Shown: positions 16,003-25,495, counted from the first letter of the stretch. The stretch is 33,609 nucleotides of DNA from Bizionia saleffrena (GCF_008086175.1 NZ_VSKM01000019.1:1-33609), one strand, 5' to 3'. A program made the numbers and translations. Notes: generated by a model not told the origin, from the letters alone.

Positions 16003-16479
16003 TTAAAATAATCGTTCTTGGGTATACGGACTTTCGTGCTCGAGTAGCCATTGTTTTCTGTGTAAACCACCAGCATAACCGGTTAAACTGCCGTCGCTTC
16101 CAATAACACGATGGCACGGTACGACAATCCAAAGTGGGTTTTTGCCGTTGGCATTGGCTACTGCACGAAGGGCTTTTGCGTCTCCTAGCTGTTTGGAAAG
16201 CTCCAAATAAGAGACTGTTTTGCCGTAAGGAATAGTTTGTAATAATTTCCAAACACGTTGCTGAAACACGGTGCCTTGCGGCTGTAAAGTTAAACTGAAG
16301 TCTTGGCGATCGCCTTGAAAGTACTCGTTTAATTGAAGCACACAATCTTCTAAAGATTCTGGAATTATTGGGGAGACCTTTTCTGGCGAATTTAATACGG
16401 TGATAGAAACTACACCATTACGGTTACCTGTAATTTTGGTAATACCTAAAGGCGAATTGATGCAGCAGGTGTCTTCCAT
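16003..16479 (-). CDS. ogt: Methylated-DNA--protein-cysteine methyltransferase
   Basis: The 158-residue protein repairs O6-alkylguanine by moving the alkyl group to its own Cys. The active site PCHRVIG contains C122, and the DNA-binding helix region FQQRVWKLLQTIPYGKTVSY (about 72-91) and NANGKNP before the active site are typical. There is no Ada-type N-terminal regulator domain, so it is a stand-alone Ogt/MGMT. The start is 11 bases after the stop of the CNNM gene, so it is probably the last gene of the heme run. Confidence 0.93.
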   Translation of the reverse strand: MEDTCCINSPLGITKITGNRNGVVSITVLNSPEKVSPIIPESLEDCVLQLNEYFQGDRQDFSLTLQPQGTVFQQRVWKLLQTIPYGKTVSYLELSKQLGDAKALRAVANANGKNPLWIVVPCHRVIGSDGSLTGYAGGLHRKQWLLEHESPYTQERLF

Positions 16480-16490
16480 TATTACCGCAA

Positions 16491-17606
16491 TTATTCGACG
16501 TCATCACCATCGATAACGCCTAGTTTTTTTGCACGTGATTCCCAATCCTTTCTAGCTTTTAATTGCAAATCGGAAACGTTATCGTTTTCGTCCATAATTT
16601 CCAGTCCTAAGAGCGTTTCTATAACATCTTCCATCGTTACGAGTCCGCTAACGGTACCATACTCATCGACGACTAAGGCCAAATGATTTTTACTTTCTAG
16701 TAATTTATTCAGTAATTTTGGAATAGGGATAGTACGCGATACGATAATGATGTTTCGTTTTAAGTCACTAATTTTTTTTGAACCATTGCCTAAGGCCATT
16801 TCCTTGAATATTTCGGCTTTTAGAACGAGGCCAATAATATTATCTGCTGTATCGGCGTACACGGGGATACGAGAATAACGTAGCGAGGTATTGTTATTAA
16901 AGAAATCTGCAACCGAGATGTTTTCGTTTTCGACTTTCATAACCGTTCGTGGGGTCATAATATCTTTTGCAAGAACCTCTTTAAATGTGAGTAGATTTTT
17001 AATTATGGTACTTTCATTTTCTAAGAATACGCCTTCTTCGTGCGCCATTTCTGTCATTACCATAAAGCCTTCGCGACTTAAAATACTACCGTGACCTTTA
17101 CCGCCAATAAGCTTTGTGGTTAACTGAAGAACCCATAGAATACCGGTGTATTTTAAAGGAAATATAAGGGTGTTTAAAGCTCTAGTCGTAAAATTGGCCA
17201 ACGATTTCCAATAGGTGGCCCCAATGGTTTTTGGTATAATTTCGGAAGCTACAAGGATTAAGATTGTCATTATAGTAGAAACCACACCCACCATTAAATC
17301 TTCTGTAAAGGTAACCCCAAATACGGTTTGTGTTTGCGTGCCATATAGTTCTACATAAGCTACTTTTGCTTGTACACCAACTAAAATAGCCCCAACAGTA
17401 TGTGCAATAGTATTTAGAGTTAAAATGGCAATTAACGGCCTATCGACATCCTTTTTTAAAGCTTCTAGATCTTGCGCATAGCTTTTACCTTCTTTCTTTT
17501 TTAATGAAATAAAAGTTTTGGTAACGCTTAATAAAACAGCTTCGAGTATGGAGCATAGAAACGAAAAGAAGATGGAGATAAAAGCGTAAAGAAATAATAA
17601 GCTCAT
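16491..17606 (-). CDS. CNNM/CBS-domain membrane protein (CorC/hemolysin family)
   Basis: The 371-residue protein has an N-terminal CNNM (DUF21) region with about four membrane segments (1-150), then a pair of CBS domains (about 205-335; MTPRTVM and VVDEYGTVSGLVTMEDVIE are the family signatures). Such proteins are linked to magnesium or other cation transport and are often misnamed hemolysins. The usual C-terminal CorC-type domain (families of 420-440 residues) is missing, as in some shorter members; the end runs out in a charged tail. It lies between hemB (115 bases upstream) and ogt (11 bases downstream). Confidence 0.88.
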   Translation of the reverse strand: MSLLFLYAFISIFFSFLCSILEAVLLSVTKTFISLKKKEGKSYAQDLEALKKDVDRPLIAILTLNTIAHTVGAILVGVQAKVAYVELYGTQTQTVFGVTFTEDLMVGVVSTIMTILILVASEIIPKTIGATYWKSLANFTTRALNTLIFPLKYTGILWVLQLTTKLIGGKGHGSILSREGFMVMTEMAHEEGVFLENESTIIKNLLTFKEVLAKDIMTPRTVMKVENENISVADFFNNNTSLRYSRIPVYADTADNIIGLVLKAEIFKEMALGNGSKKISDLKRNIIIVSRTIPIPKLLNKLLESKNHLALVVDEYGTVSGLVTMEDVIETLLGLEIMDENDNVSDLQLKARKDWESRAKKLGVIDGDDVE

Positions 17607-17721
17607 GAGCTATTGAGTTTTAGAATCGATTAGTTTTTTGGCAGGCAAAAGATATGAAATTACTAACACTTATTAATTTTGGTGTTAATTTATCTTAAAA
17701 TAGTAATACCGTTATCGTGTC

Positions 17722-18714
17722 TTATTGATTTAGTAATTTAACGACATCCTTAGCAAAGTAACTGGCAATGATATCTGCGCCTGCACGTTTTATAGCTGTA
17801 ATTTGCTCTAGCATTACGGCATCGTGATTTAACCATCCTTTTTCGGCTGCTGCTTTTAGCATAGAATACTCGCCAGAAACTTGGTATACGGCAACGGGTA
17901 CATTTACTTCATTTTTAAGGTCGCGAACAATATCTAAATAACATAAACCGGGTTTCACCATTACAATATCGGCACCTTCGTCTATATCCATTTCGGTTTC
18001 TCTGAGGGCTTCAAAACGGTTGGCATAATCCATTTGATACGTTTTTTTGTCTTTTGGTACATCAATAAGATCGACAGGTGCAGAATCTAAAGCATCGCGA
18101 AACGGACCATAAAAAGCCGATGCATATTTTGCAGAGTAACTCATAATACCGGCGTCTACATACCCTTCGTCTTCAAACAATTCACGAATAGCCAAAATAC
18201 GACCGTCCATCATATCGCTAGGGGCTACAAAATCGGCTCCAGCAACAACGTGAGACAAGCTCATCTCAGCTAAAACTTCTACAGACGCGTCGTTTAACAC
18301 TTTTCCGTTTTCGATAATACCATCGTGACCAAGGGAAGAGTAAGGATCTAAAGCCACATCTGTCATTACTAACATATCGGGGCACGCGTTTTTAACGGTT
18401 TTAACGGCGCGTTGCATTAACCCGTTAGGATTAAGAGCTTCACTACCTTTCTGGTCTTTTAAATGCTCTGGTACTTTAGCGAATATTAACACCGATTTTA
18501 ACCCTAAACTCCAAAGTTCTTTAACTTCTTTTTCCAATAAATCTATACTGTAGCGAAAGTAATTTGGCATTGAAGGGATTTCTTCTTTTAGACCTTTGCC
18601 TTCAGTGACAAATAGGGGTACAATAAAATCGTTTGGAGAGATAATTGTTTCTCTAACTAAACCTCTAATAGCATCGTTTGCTCGTAATCGTCTGTTTCTT
18701 TTTAATGGGTACAT
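17722..18714 (-). CDS. hemB: Delta-aminolevulinic acid dehydratase (porphobilinogen synthase)
   Basis: The 330-residue enzyme joins two 5-aminolevulinates into porphobilinogen, the second common step of heme synthesis. The two active-site lysines are K196 (YSAKYASAFYGPFRDA) and K254 (VMVKPG). The metal site reads DVALDPYSSLGHDG (119-132): Ala, Asp and Asp replace the three Cys of the zinc type, so it should be a magnesium-type enzyme like that of Pseudomonas. It lies late in the run, after the ychJ-like gene (40-base gap). Confidence 0.96.
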   Translation of the reverse strand: MYPLKRNRRLRANDAIRGLVRETIISPNDFIVPLFVTEGKGLKEEIPSMPNYFRYSIDLLEKEVKELWSLGLKSVLIFAKVPEHLKDQKGSEALNPNGLMQRAVKTVKNACPDMLVMTDVALDPYSSLGHDGIIENGKVLNDASVEVLAEMSLSHVVAGADFVAPSDMMDGRILAIRELFEDEGYVDAGIMSYSAKYASAFYGPFRDALDSAPVDLIDVPKDKKTYQMDYANRFEALRETEMDIDEGADIVMVKPGLCYLDIVRDLKNEVNVPVAVYQVSGEYSMLKAAAEKGWLNHDAVMLEQITAIKRAGADIIASYFAKDVVKLLNQ

Positions 18715-18754
18715 AGTGTGTTATTTTATATGCAAAAATTGTTTTGCAGTGTGT

Positions 18755-19129
18755 TTAATATGTGTTTTCGGCGTAACCTAAGTAATACCAAAGAGTGTTT
18801 TCTTTTATAAATTTGGAGTTTTCATGAATACAATCGGCTTTGCCTTTTTTAGAAAAATGTGCGTTGAATTCCACTGTGTCTTTCGTCGTTTCTAAAATCT
18901 CTAATTTTATCCATTGCACCGATTTTGCCCAATTAACAATAGCCTCTTTTTCTTTTGTGGGGCGCGTACTTTCGTGATGTGTTTGCATGAGATAATCCCC
19001 ATTAGCTAAAACAAAAGCGCTATATCTTGAGCGCATAAGTTGCTCTGCTGTTTCTGTTTGGCCACCGTTAAGATGAAAAATTTCGCAACATGATTCGTAA
19101 GGTTTGTTTGTTCCGCAGTAGCAATTCAT
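18755..19129 (-). CDS. YchJ-like protein with SEC-C zinc motif
   Basis: The 124-residue protein begins with the SEC-C type metal-binding motif CYCGTNKPYESCC (3-15), followed by the YchJ-family core (AEQLMRSRYSAFVLANGDYL, about 28-47; TVEFNAHF). The family has a cystatin/NTF2-like fold and no settled function. It sits 38 bases after hemF and 40 bases before hemB, so it is probably co-transcribed with heme genes, but a role in the pathway is not shown. Confidence 0.88.
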   Translation of the reverse strand: MNCYCGTNKPYESCCEIFHLNGGQTETAEQLMRSRYSAFVLANGDYLMQTHHESTRPTKEKEAIVNWAKSVQWIKLEILETTKDTVEFNAHFSKKGKADCIHENSKFIKENTLWYYLGYAENTY

Positions 19130-19167
19130 AGGGTCATTTATAGTAGAGTAAAATTATAAAACGGTTC

Positions 19168-20070
19168 TTAAATCCACGCGATGGGGTTTTGTAAAACGTC
19201 GACAAGTTTAGCTTCTTCGCTGCCAGGTTCTGGGTTGTGATCGTAAACCCATTGAACATGCGGAGGTAAACTCATTAAAATACTTTCTATTCTTCCGTTT
19301 GTTTTTAATCCGAACAGGGTGCCTTTATCGTGTACTAAATTAAACTCAACGTAGCGACCACGGCGAATTTCTTGCCATTTGCGTTGGGCGTCGGTATAGG
19401 GTAAATCTTTTCTTTTTTCGGCTATAGGAACATACGCTTCAACAAAACTATCGCCTACTTCGGTAACGAAATCGTACCAGTTTTCCATAGTCATTTCCTC
19501 TGAAGCTTTGCAATAATCGAAGAATAAACCGCCAATACCACGGCCTTCATTTCTATGACTGTTATAAAAATAGTCGTCGCAACGGGCTTTATATTTGGTG
19601 TAAAACTCTGGGTTATGGGCGTCGCAAGCCGTTTTAGATACCTGATGGAAGTGCTTAGCGTCTTCTTCAAATAAATAATACGGTGTTAAATCTTGACCGC
19701 CGCCAAACCATTGGTCTACAATGTTTCCGTCTTTGTCGTACATTTCAAAATAACGCCAATTGGCGTGTACGGTTGGTACCATTGGGTTAGTGGGGTGTAA
19801 TACCAAGCTTAAGCCACAAGCAAAAAAATCGGCATCTTCAACACCAAAATATTTTTGCATAGAATCTGGCAGTTTACCGTGTACACCAGAAATATTAACG
19901 CCTCCTTTTTCGAAGACATTTCCGTTTTCAATGACGCGGGTTCTTCCGCCGCCACCTTCTGGACGTTCCCAAAGATCCTCTTGAAACGTCGCTTTGCCGT
20001 CCACACGTTCTAGCGCCGTAGTTATTTGGTCTTGTAGTTCGTGAATGTATTTAAAAAATTTATCTTTCAT
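19168..20070 (-). CDS. hemF: Oxygen-dependent coproporphyrinogen III oxidase
   Basis: The 300-residue enzyme uses O2 to decarboxylate two propionates of coproporphyrinogen III to give protoporphyrinogen IX. The family stretches are all here: GGGRTRVIENGNVFEKGGVN (about 39-58), HANWRYFE, DQWFGGGQDLTPYY, RGIGGLFFDY, and the C-terminal YVEFNLVHDKGTLFGLKTNG with SLPPHVQW. Its start overlaps the GNAT gene by 11 bases. Choosing HemF means the organism makes heme by the protoporphyrin branch, at least in air; an oxygen-independent HemN is not in the window. Confidence 0.96.
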   Translation of the reverse strand: MKDKFFKYIHELQDQITTALERVDGKATFQEDLWERPEGGGGRTRVIENGNVFEKGGVNISGVHGKLPDSMQKYFGVEDADFFACGLSLVLHPTNPMVPTVHANWRYFEMYDKDGNIVDQWFGGGQDLTPYYLFEEDAKHFHQVSKTACDAHNPEFYTKYKARCDDYFYNSHRNEGRGIGGLFFDYCKASEEMTMENWYDFVTEVGDSFVEAYVPIAEKRKDLPYTDAQRKWQEIRRGRYVEFNLVHDKGTLFGLKTNGRIESILMSLPPHVQWVYDHNPEPGSEEAKLVDVLQNPIAWI

Positions 20071-20599
20071 TATGTAATGTGTATAACTCCATATCTAAAG
20101 GAGGATGCTGCGTCGGTTTAAAGATGTTCTCTAAAGTACTTGTCCAAGTAAAGCCGGTGTTTTTAACGACCTTAATACTCGCGATATTGTTTTTGTCTAT
20201 AATTGCGACAAGGCGGTCTAAAGTTAAGGTGTTAAAGGCATATTTAGAAAGTGCCTGTATCGCTTTTGTGCCAACACCTTTATTTTGTATTTGGCGATCA
20301 ATGCAATAGGCAAACTCGCCGTGTTTATTTTCCCAATCTAAATTTTTAATATAAACTAAGCCAATAATATCTCCGGTAATTGTCTTTTTTATGGTGAATA
20401 GAAGCTCGTCTCGATTCTTAAATTGCTCTATTTTCTTTGTGACAAAGGACTCAGAAAGCGCTTCGGTTAAATTTTGAGCCAGTGTTTTTGGAAAGTAAGT
20501 TTCAAAATACTCATAATTTGAATCTAATAATATATGAATTTTCTGTGCATCGTGTGCTTCAATCTTAGCAATATGGTAGGCATCAAAAACGGCTATCAT
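20060..20599 (-). CDS. GNAT-family N-acetyltransferase
   Basis: The 179-residue protein matches the RimJ/RimL-like group of GNAT acetyltransferases. The acetyl-CoA loop is the QNKGVGTKAI stretch (R/Q-x-x-G-x-G/A), followed by the family's helix and LDRLVAIIDKNNIASIKVVKNTGF, the classical motif in which a neighbour Asn and Lys position the substrate. The substrate (protein N-terminus, ribosomal protein or small molecule) is not clear. It overlaps the EI24 gene by 4 bases (ATGA) and hemF by 11 bases, so it is translated with them. Confidence 0.88.
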   Translation of the reverse strand: MIAVFDAYHIAKIEAHDAQKIHILLDSNYEYFETYFPKTLAQNLTEALSESFVTKKIEQFKNRDELLFTIKKTITGDIIGLVYIKNLDWENKHGEFAYCIDRQIQNKGVGTKAIQALSKYAFNTLTLDRLVAIIDKNNIASIKVVKNTGFTWTSTLENIFKPTQHPPLDMELYTLHNER

Positions 20600-21366
20600 T
20601 TTAGTGTTGTTTTTTGAGTCGAAACCAATCGATTTTCAATGGTCAAGAGGTCAACCGTTTTTATGGAAGCAGCAGTGACAGAAAGTGGTAAAACCAAAAT
20701 AATACCAACAACAGGAATGAGTAGAAACAACATAAACACAATACCGTTGCCAATAGCGGCCCCTTTATTATTTTTTACAAAAGTGATGCTTTCTCTATAA
20801 TTTAAATGGCGTTCTAAGGTGTAATCCATATTCCCAAAACCGGCGTAATACGCCTGTACTAAAAACAGTAAAATCGTAGAGATTATTCCGATTACGGGAA
20901 TAAAACCAATAAGTAAAATAGGAATGGTAAGTAAAATTTCGAACGACAAATTCCGGACATTTATTTTAATGCCACGCCATAGCTGCTCTCTAAATGAGGT
21001 GTTACGGTGTTCGTGTCGTTTTGTACCCAGTAAATGAGCTTCAATTCTTTCTGAAACCGGACTCATAAAAGGGGCAGACAAGGCCATAATAATATGTTTG
21101 TACAGAATGAAGCCTAAAATAACGACGAGCAATCCGCCCATAATACTAGAAAATGACGTAAAAGAATCTTTTCCCCAATCCCAAACCCATATTTTTGCAA
21201 TAAACGTACCAATAGGGCTAGATAAACTATACGCTAGAAAACCGATAGTAATAGCGGTAAAAAGACTAATACCAATAGGTACAAAAAAGTAGTTCCAAAG
21301 TTTTAATTTTGAAATTAAAGCAAATGCTCCTGTATAGGCCTTGATACCTTGAAATATGTTTTTCAT
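20596..21366 (-). CDS. EI24/CysZ-like membrane protein
   Basis: The 256-residue protein has about four to five membrane segments (near 27-50, 72-95, 150-180, 210-235) and the ending pattern of the EI24 (CysZ, etoposide-induced 2.4) family, with FLVQAYYAGFGNMDYTLERHLNYRESITFVKNNKGAAIGNG, a conserved region in bacterial members. CysZ is a sulfate transporter in enterobacteria, but this gene has no cysteine genes beside it, so sulfate cannot be assumed. It stands between hemE (59-base gap) and the GNAT gene (4-base overlap). A link to heme precursors or iron is only positional. Confidence 0.85.
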   Translation of the reverse strand: MKNIFQGIKAYTGAFALISKLKLWNYFFVPIGISLFTAITIGFLAYSLSSPIGTFIAKIWVWDWGKDSFTSFSSIMGGLLVVILGFILYKHIIMALSAPFMSPVSERIEAHLLGTKRHEHRNTSFREQLWRGIKINVRNLSFEILLTIPILLIGFIPVIGIISTILLFLVQAYYAGFGNMDYTLERHLNYRESITFVKNNKGAAIGNGIVFMLFLLIPVVGIILVLPLSVTAASIKTVDLLTIENRLVSTQKTTLK

Positions 21367-21425
21367 ACCATCTCTAACTCTAACTCTTTATGGTTGCGAT
21401 GTGAAATAGTGAAATCTGTTTTAGA

Positions 21426-22457
21426 TTACGCCGGACTTTTATATTCTTTAACGGCATCAATAAATGCTTTGGCGTTTTCTACGGGAATGTTAGGTAAAAT
21501 ACCGTGGCCTAAATTTACGATGTATTTATCTTTTCCGAAATCGTTAATCATTTGCGTTACCATCTTTTTGATTTCTGAAGGTGGAGAAAATAAGCGCGTC
21601 GGATCGAAGTTTCCTTGAAGTGTTATATTTCCGCCGGTTAAGTAACGTGCGTTTTTTGCAGAACATGTCCAGTCGATACCTAATGCCGAAGCACCAGATT
21701 TAGACATTTCATCTAAAGCAAACCAACAGCCTTTTCCAAACGTAATTACGGGAGTATCATCTTTTAACGCATCGATAATTTGCTGGATATAACGCCAAGA
21801 AAATTCTTGATAATCTACAGGTGATAACATACCTCCCCAAGAATCGAAAACCTGAACAGCGTTAACGCCAGCCTTTACTTTTTCTTTTAAGTAAGCAATG
21901 GTTGTATCTGTAATTTTTTGGAGTAATTGGTGCGCTGCAATAGGGTTTGTAAAACAAAATTCCTTCGCTTTATCAAAGTTTTTGCTGCCTTGACCTTGTA
22001 CGCAATAGCATAAAATAGTCCATGGTGAACCTGCGAAACCAATTAACGGTACGTCGTCGTTTAGTTTTTCTTTAGTCGCTTTTACCGCTTGATACACATA
22101 ATCTAAAGCTTCCTTAACATCGGGCACAATTACATTGTCCACATCTTTTTGCGTACGAATAGGGTTGGGCAAATACGGACCGAAATTAGGTTTCATTTGC
22201 ACCTCGATATTCATAGCCTGCGGGATCACTAAAATATCACAAAATAAAATAGCAGCATCCATACCAAAACGACGAATAGGTTGCATAGTAATTTCACTTG
22301 CTAATTCTGGTGTTCGGCATCGTGTAAAAAAATCGTATTTAGCCTTAATTTCCATAAATTCTGGTAAATAGCGACCTGCTTGGCGCATCATCCAAACTGG
22401 TGGGCGCTCTACTGTTTCACCTTTTAATGCTCTTAAAAATAAATCGTTTTTTATCAT
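21426..22457 (-). CDS. hemE: Uroporphyrinogen III decarboxylase
   Basis: The 343-residue enzyme removes the four acetate carboxylates of uroporphyrinogen III to give coproporphyrinogen III. The N-terminal signature [16 protein letters not shown] (19-34) carries the two substrate-binding Arg, the second motif [23 protein letters not shown] sits near the middle, and the C-terminal [19 protein letters not shown] is typical. The length fits the family. The 64-base gap to hemCD holds a perfect 12-bp palindrome (TGGTGTACACCA). Confidence 0.96.
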   Translation of the reverse strand: MIKNDLFLRALKGETVERPPVWMMRQAGRYLPEFMEIKAKYDFFTRCRTPELASEITMQPIRRFGMDAAILFCDILVIPQAMNIEVQMKPNFGPYLPNPIRTQKDVDNVIVPDVKEALDYVYQAVKATKEKLNDDVPLIGFAGSPWTILCYCVQGQGSKNFDKAKEFCFTNPIAAHQLLQKITDTTIAYLKEKVKAGVNAVQVFDSWGGMLSPVDYQEFSWRYIQQIIDALKDDTPVITFGKGCWFALDEMSKSGASALGIDWTCSAKNARYLTGGNITLQGNFDPTRLFSPPSEIKKMVTQMINDFGKDKYIVNLGHGILPNIPVENAKAFIDAVKEYKSPA

Positions 22458-22505
22458 GATGGCCTTTTCCGCAACAGCGGGACTTTTTAATTATACTTTA
22501 GTTTA

Positions 22506-22517
22506 TGGTGTACACCA
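22506..22517. promoter_or_regulatory. Perfect 12-bp palindrome between hemCD and hemE
   Basis: TGGTGTACACCA lies within the operon, 5 bases downstream of the hemCD stop. It may be an mRNA hairpin or protein site that tunes the downstream genes; it is short enough to be chance. Confidence 0.3.
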
Positions 22518-22521
22518 AGGG

Positions 22522-24108
22522 TTACGATACGTAGTTTTTATTAACCAAATCGATAACGCTTTCTACAGTTGGTAATTTTGCGACGCGAACATCCTTAAAA
22601 TGTCTAGACGCTTCTTTGGCAGTGGTATCTCCTATACAATAGGCAACCATAGTATCTGTCGGGTTGTTTTCTTGCTTAAAACTTTGTACCGTCGATGGGC
22701 TATAAAACATAACGCCTTCCACACTGTCTTTTAATTTTAAAGGATCTAATTTAGTTTGGTAAGCTTCCACCTCATTAACTGTAATATTATTTTCAGTAAG
22801 TAAAGTTGGTAGCTCTTCTAATCGTAGATCGCTACAGAAGTAAGTGACTTCGGTGCCTTCAATAAATTCGACTAAATAGTCTGCTAATTTTTTAGCATTT
22901 TTTTCTGTGTGGGTTACTTTGCCAATACGCTTTTCTATTTCGCGTTTTGTACGGCGTCCTACACAGTATATGTTTTTGAATTGTAATTCTATAGATGAAA
23001 AATTAGTTAAAAGTGCTTCAACTGCATTTTGACTGGTAATTACAACGTTTTCAATTTCATTTTTTAAGGCTCTCGGCGGAATTCTATTTAAACTAATTTT
23101 AATAAAATCACTGCTATCGATACTTACTTTGTCATTAAAAAGCTGGCGTTGTGCTTCGGTGAAAGATTTTGTAGAGTACACGTTTGTTAAACGCTCCGAT
23201 TGTTTAATATCGTCCATTAAACGCTTACCACCGCGCTCGATAACGTAATTAGCACACCACTCTGCTAAATCGTGATGTTCTCCTACTTTTTTATTGCGTT
23301 TAACGCTAATTTTTTTAGTACCATCGTGACTTAATAAAACAGCTTCAAAAAACAATTCTTCTTCTTTAATGTAGGCATTTGCACCTATTGGAGCGGTACA
23401 ACCCCCTTCGAGTCTGTTTAAAAATTCACGTTCTATATTTACGCAAGTTTCGGTTTCTTTATGGTTTATTTCTGCACAAATTTCTAAAAGCTCTTCGTCG
23501 TTTTCTAAGGCAGCAATCATAATTGCACCTTGACCTGGCGCAGGAATCATCCATTCTAAATTAATAGCCGTTTCTGGTGTTAATTCTAAACGACCAATGC
23601 CGGCAGCAGCGAAAATAGCACCATCCCAATGTTCAGACTGGTCCAATTTATCTAAACGCGTAATGACATTACCACGAATAGGCTCTACGGTATGCGTAGG
23701 GTAGCGGTTTAGCCATTGTGCTTTACGGCGTAAACTGCCGGTGGCAATAACGGCGTGCTCGGCACCTAAAAACTCTTCAGTAAATTTGTAAACTAGCGTA
23801 TCGCGTACGTTACCACGTTTTAAAACAGCAGCTTGAACAATACCTTTTGGCATTATTGTAGGCACATCTTTTAACGAATGTACAACAATATCCACATCAC
23901 CATTTAAGAGCGCAATATCTAAAGTACGTGTAAAAATGCCTGTTATTCCCATTTCGTATAAGGGTTTATCGAGTTCGATATCGCCAATAGATTTTACAGG
24001 AACCAATAGAGTCTGATGACCCAAATGTTGGAGTTGTTGTTGTACGGCTTTAGCTTGAAACATAGCTAACTTGCTATCGCGAGTACCAATTTTAATTATT
24101 CTAGGCAT
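22522..24108 (-). CDS. hemC: Fused porphobilinogen deaminase and uroporphyrinogen III synthase
   Basis: The 528-residue protein joins two consecutive heme enzymes. Residues 1 to about 305 are hydroxymethylbilane synthase: catalytic D81 in HSLKD, ATGSLRRKAQ (122-131), and C237 in EGGCTAPIGA, which holds the dipyrromethane cofactor. Residues about 310-528 match uroporphyrinogen III synthase (HemD), with VVITSQNAVEALL, the middle SSIEL segment, FYSPSTVQSF and the C-terminal CIGDTTAKEA that position the open tetrapyrrole. A fused enzyme could pass the unstable linear tetrapyrrole straight to the ring-closing step. The start overlaps the hemA end by 8 bases. Confidence 0.93.
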   Translation of the reverse strand: MPRIIKIGTRDSKLAMFQAKAVQQQLQHLGHQTLLVPVKSIGDIELDKPLYEMGITGIFTRTLDIALLNGDVDIVVHSLKDVPTIMPKGIVQAAVLKRGNVRDTLVYKFTEEFLGAEHAVIATGSLRRKAQWLNRYPTHTVEPIRGNVITRLDKLDQSEHWDGAIFAAAGIGRLELTPETAINLEWMIPAPGQGAIMIAALENDEELLEICAEINHKETETCVNIEREFLNRLEGGCTAPIGANAYIKEEELFFEAVLLSHDGTKKISVKRNKKVGEHHDLAEWCANYVIERGGKRLMDDIKQSERLTNVYSTKSFTEAQRQLFNDKVSIDSSDFIKISLNRIPPRALKNEIENVVITSQNAVEALLTNFSSIELQFKNIYCVGRRTKREIEKRIGKVTHTEKNAKKLADYLVEFIEGTEVTYFCSDLRLEELPTLLTENNITVNEVEAYQTKLDPLKLKDSVEGVMFYSPSTVQSFKQENNPTDTMVAYCIGDTTAKEASRHFKDVRVAKLPTVESVIDLVNKNYVS

Positions 24109-25348
24109 GAGTTGTTTTTTCTAACTGAAACACTTTTTGAATAAGTTCTAGACTATCGGTTGTAGAAATAGTCTCATCTTTTAAATGATGTGCAAAGTGA
24201 TTCGTTATTTTTTGAATGATATTATTACTAATTAATTCTGCTTGCTCTTCGTTAAAATTAGAATTCTTTTTACGTTGAGTTTCTAATTCGGCAGTTTTAA
24301 AGTCTAGTAATTTATGTTTTAAAGCTTTTATGGTGGGCGCAAATTTTCGTGCAGTTAACCAACTGTCAAATTCAGTTTTCACCTCTTCGATAATACTTTC
24401 GGCTAGCGGAATATATTGTTTTCTATTCTCTAAAGTTTCGTCGGTCATTAACGATAAATCGTCTAAATGAATTAACGAGACATTGTCTAAATCTAATACG
24501 TTTACATTAACGTTTTTAGGAATGGACAAATCTAAAATTAGTAAGTTTTTTTTATCTTGAATAAGATATTTATCTACCGTTGGGTTTTGCGCTCCGGTAG
24601 CAACAATTAAAATGTCTGACGCATTAATTTCTTCTTGTAAAGCGGAGTAGTCTTTAACGACTAGGTTAAACTTTCCAGCAACAGCTTCTGCTTTATCTTT
24701 GGTTCTGTTAATTAAAGTAATGTGTTCGTTTTTGGTATGTTTCACCAAATTTTCGCAGGTGTTTCGACCTATTTTTCCGGTGCCAAATAATAAAATATTT
24801 TTAGCTGAAACGTTTTCAACTTGTCTCATAATATAGTGAACAGAGGCAAAGGAGACAGAAGTAGCACCTGAAGAAATTTCAGTTTCATTTTTAATACGCT
24901 TACTCGCTCGAATAACAGAATTTATTAAACGTTCTATAAATGGGTTGAGTAATTGGTGCTTTTTAGAGAGTACTGCACTCTTTTTTAACTGACTTATAAT
25001 TTCGAAATCTCCTAAAATCTGGCTATCTAAACCAGAGCCCACACGAAACATATGCGATACAGCTTCGTTGCTTTTATAAATGTAAGCGACTTTTCTGAAT
25101 TCTTCGACGGTACCTTTGGTGTTGTCGCAAAGCAATTGAATAAGCTGAAAAGGATGTTCTGCAAAACCGAAAATCTCGGTTCTGTTACAGGTGGAGGTTA
25201 CTATTAAACTTTCAATTCCATTTTCTTTAGCTTGTTCTAATACTTTAGCTTTGCCAGTATCGTCTAAACTGAAGTGCCCTCTAATAACTGCATCAGCTTT
25301 TTTATAGCTTAAGCCAATGGCGTAGAAGTATGTGTTTTTTTGTTGCAT
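24101..25348 (-). CDS. hemA: Glutamyl-tRNA reductase
   Basis: The 415-residue enzyme reduces glutamyl-tRNA to glutamate-1-semialdehyde, the committed step of the C5 pathway. The catalytic Cys is C54 in TSTCNRTE; the substrate-binding stretch SGLDSQILGD and the NADPH fold GTGKIGRN (about residues 188-195) follow, with the C-terminal dimerisation helix region present. It begins the long minus-strand run hemA-hemCD-hemE-EI24-GNAT-hemF-ychJ-hemB-CNNM-ogt. A TAnnTTTG box (25386-25393) lies 37 bases upstream of its start. Confidence 0.96.
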   Translation of the reverse strand: MQQKNTYFYAIGLSYKKADAVIRGHFSLDDTGKAKVLEQAKENGIESLIVTSTCNRTEIFGFAEHPFQLIQLLCDNTKGTVEEFRKVAYIYKSNEAVSHMFRVGSGLDSQILGDFEIISQLKKSAVLSKKHQLLNPFIERLINSVIRASKRIKNETEISSGATSVSFASVHYIMRQVENVSAKNILLFGTGKIGRNTCENLVKHTKNEHITLINRTKDKAEAVAGKFNLVVKDYSALQEEINASDILIVATGAQNPTVDKYLIQDKKNLLILDLSIPKNVNVNVLDLDNVSLIHLDDLSLMTDETLENRKQYIPLAESIIEEVKTEFDSWLTARKFAPTIKALKHKLLDFKTAELETQRKKNSNFNEEQAELISNNIIQKITNHFAHHLKDETISTTDSLELIQKVFQLEKTTHA

Positions 25349-25385
25349 GTTTTATTGTAAACAGGACTACAGGTTTTGTTAACGA

Positions 25386-25393
25386 CAAATGTA
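25386..25393 (-). promoter_or_regulatory. Putative -7 box of the hemA operon promoter
   Basis: On the minus strand this reads TACATTTG, an exact match to the Bacteroidota -7 consensus TAnnTTTG. No clear -33 TTG at ideal spacing. It is about 95 bases from the divergent box for the AraC gene. Confidence 0.55.
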
Positions 25394-25487
25394 ATGGGAC
25401 ATTTTGGAAAAAAGTAACGCTAAAAGAACTTTAAGTATCGTTTGTGGTTTTTTGAGGTTATTTTTTCATAATATATGATAAAAGTCA

Positions 25488-25495
25488 TACTTTTG
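25488..25495 (+). promoter_or_regulatory. Putative -7 box of the AraC-family gene promoter
   Basis: TACTTTTG matches TAnnTTTG, about 70 bases before the start at 25564. The divergent layout with the hemA box leaves room for a shared operator between them. Confidence 0.55.

Noticed and set aside
16491-17606. Hemolysin
   Set aside because: The CNNM plus CBS layout is a cation-transport-type membrane protein; the hemolysin name is historical.
17636-17656. Possible fourth copy of the two-hairpin repeat (GGCAGGCAAAAGATAT)
   Set aside because: Only the GCAAAAGATAT core matches; the rest of the element is missing.
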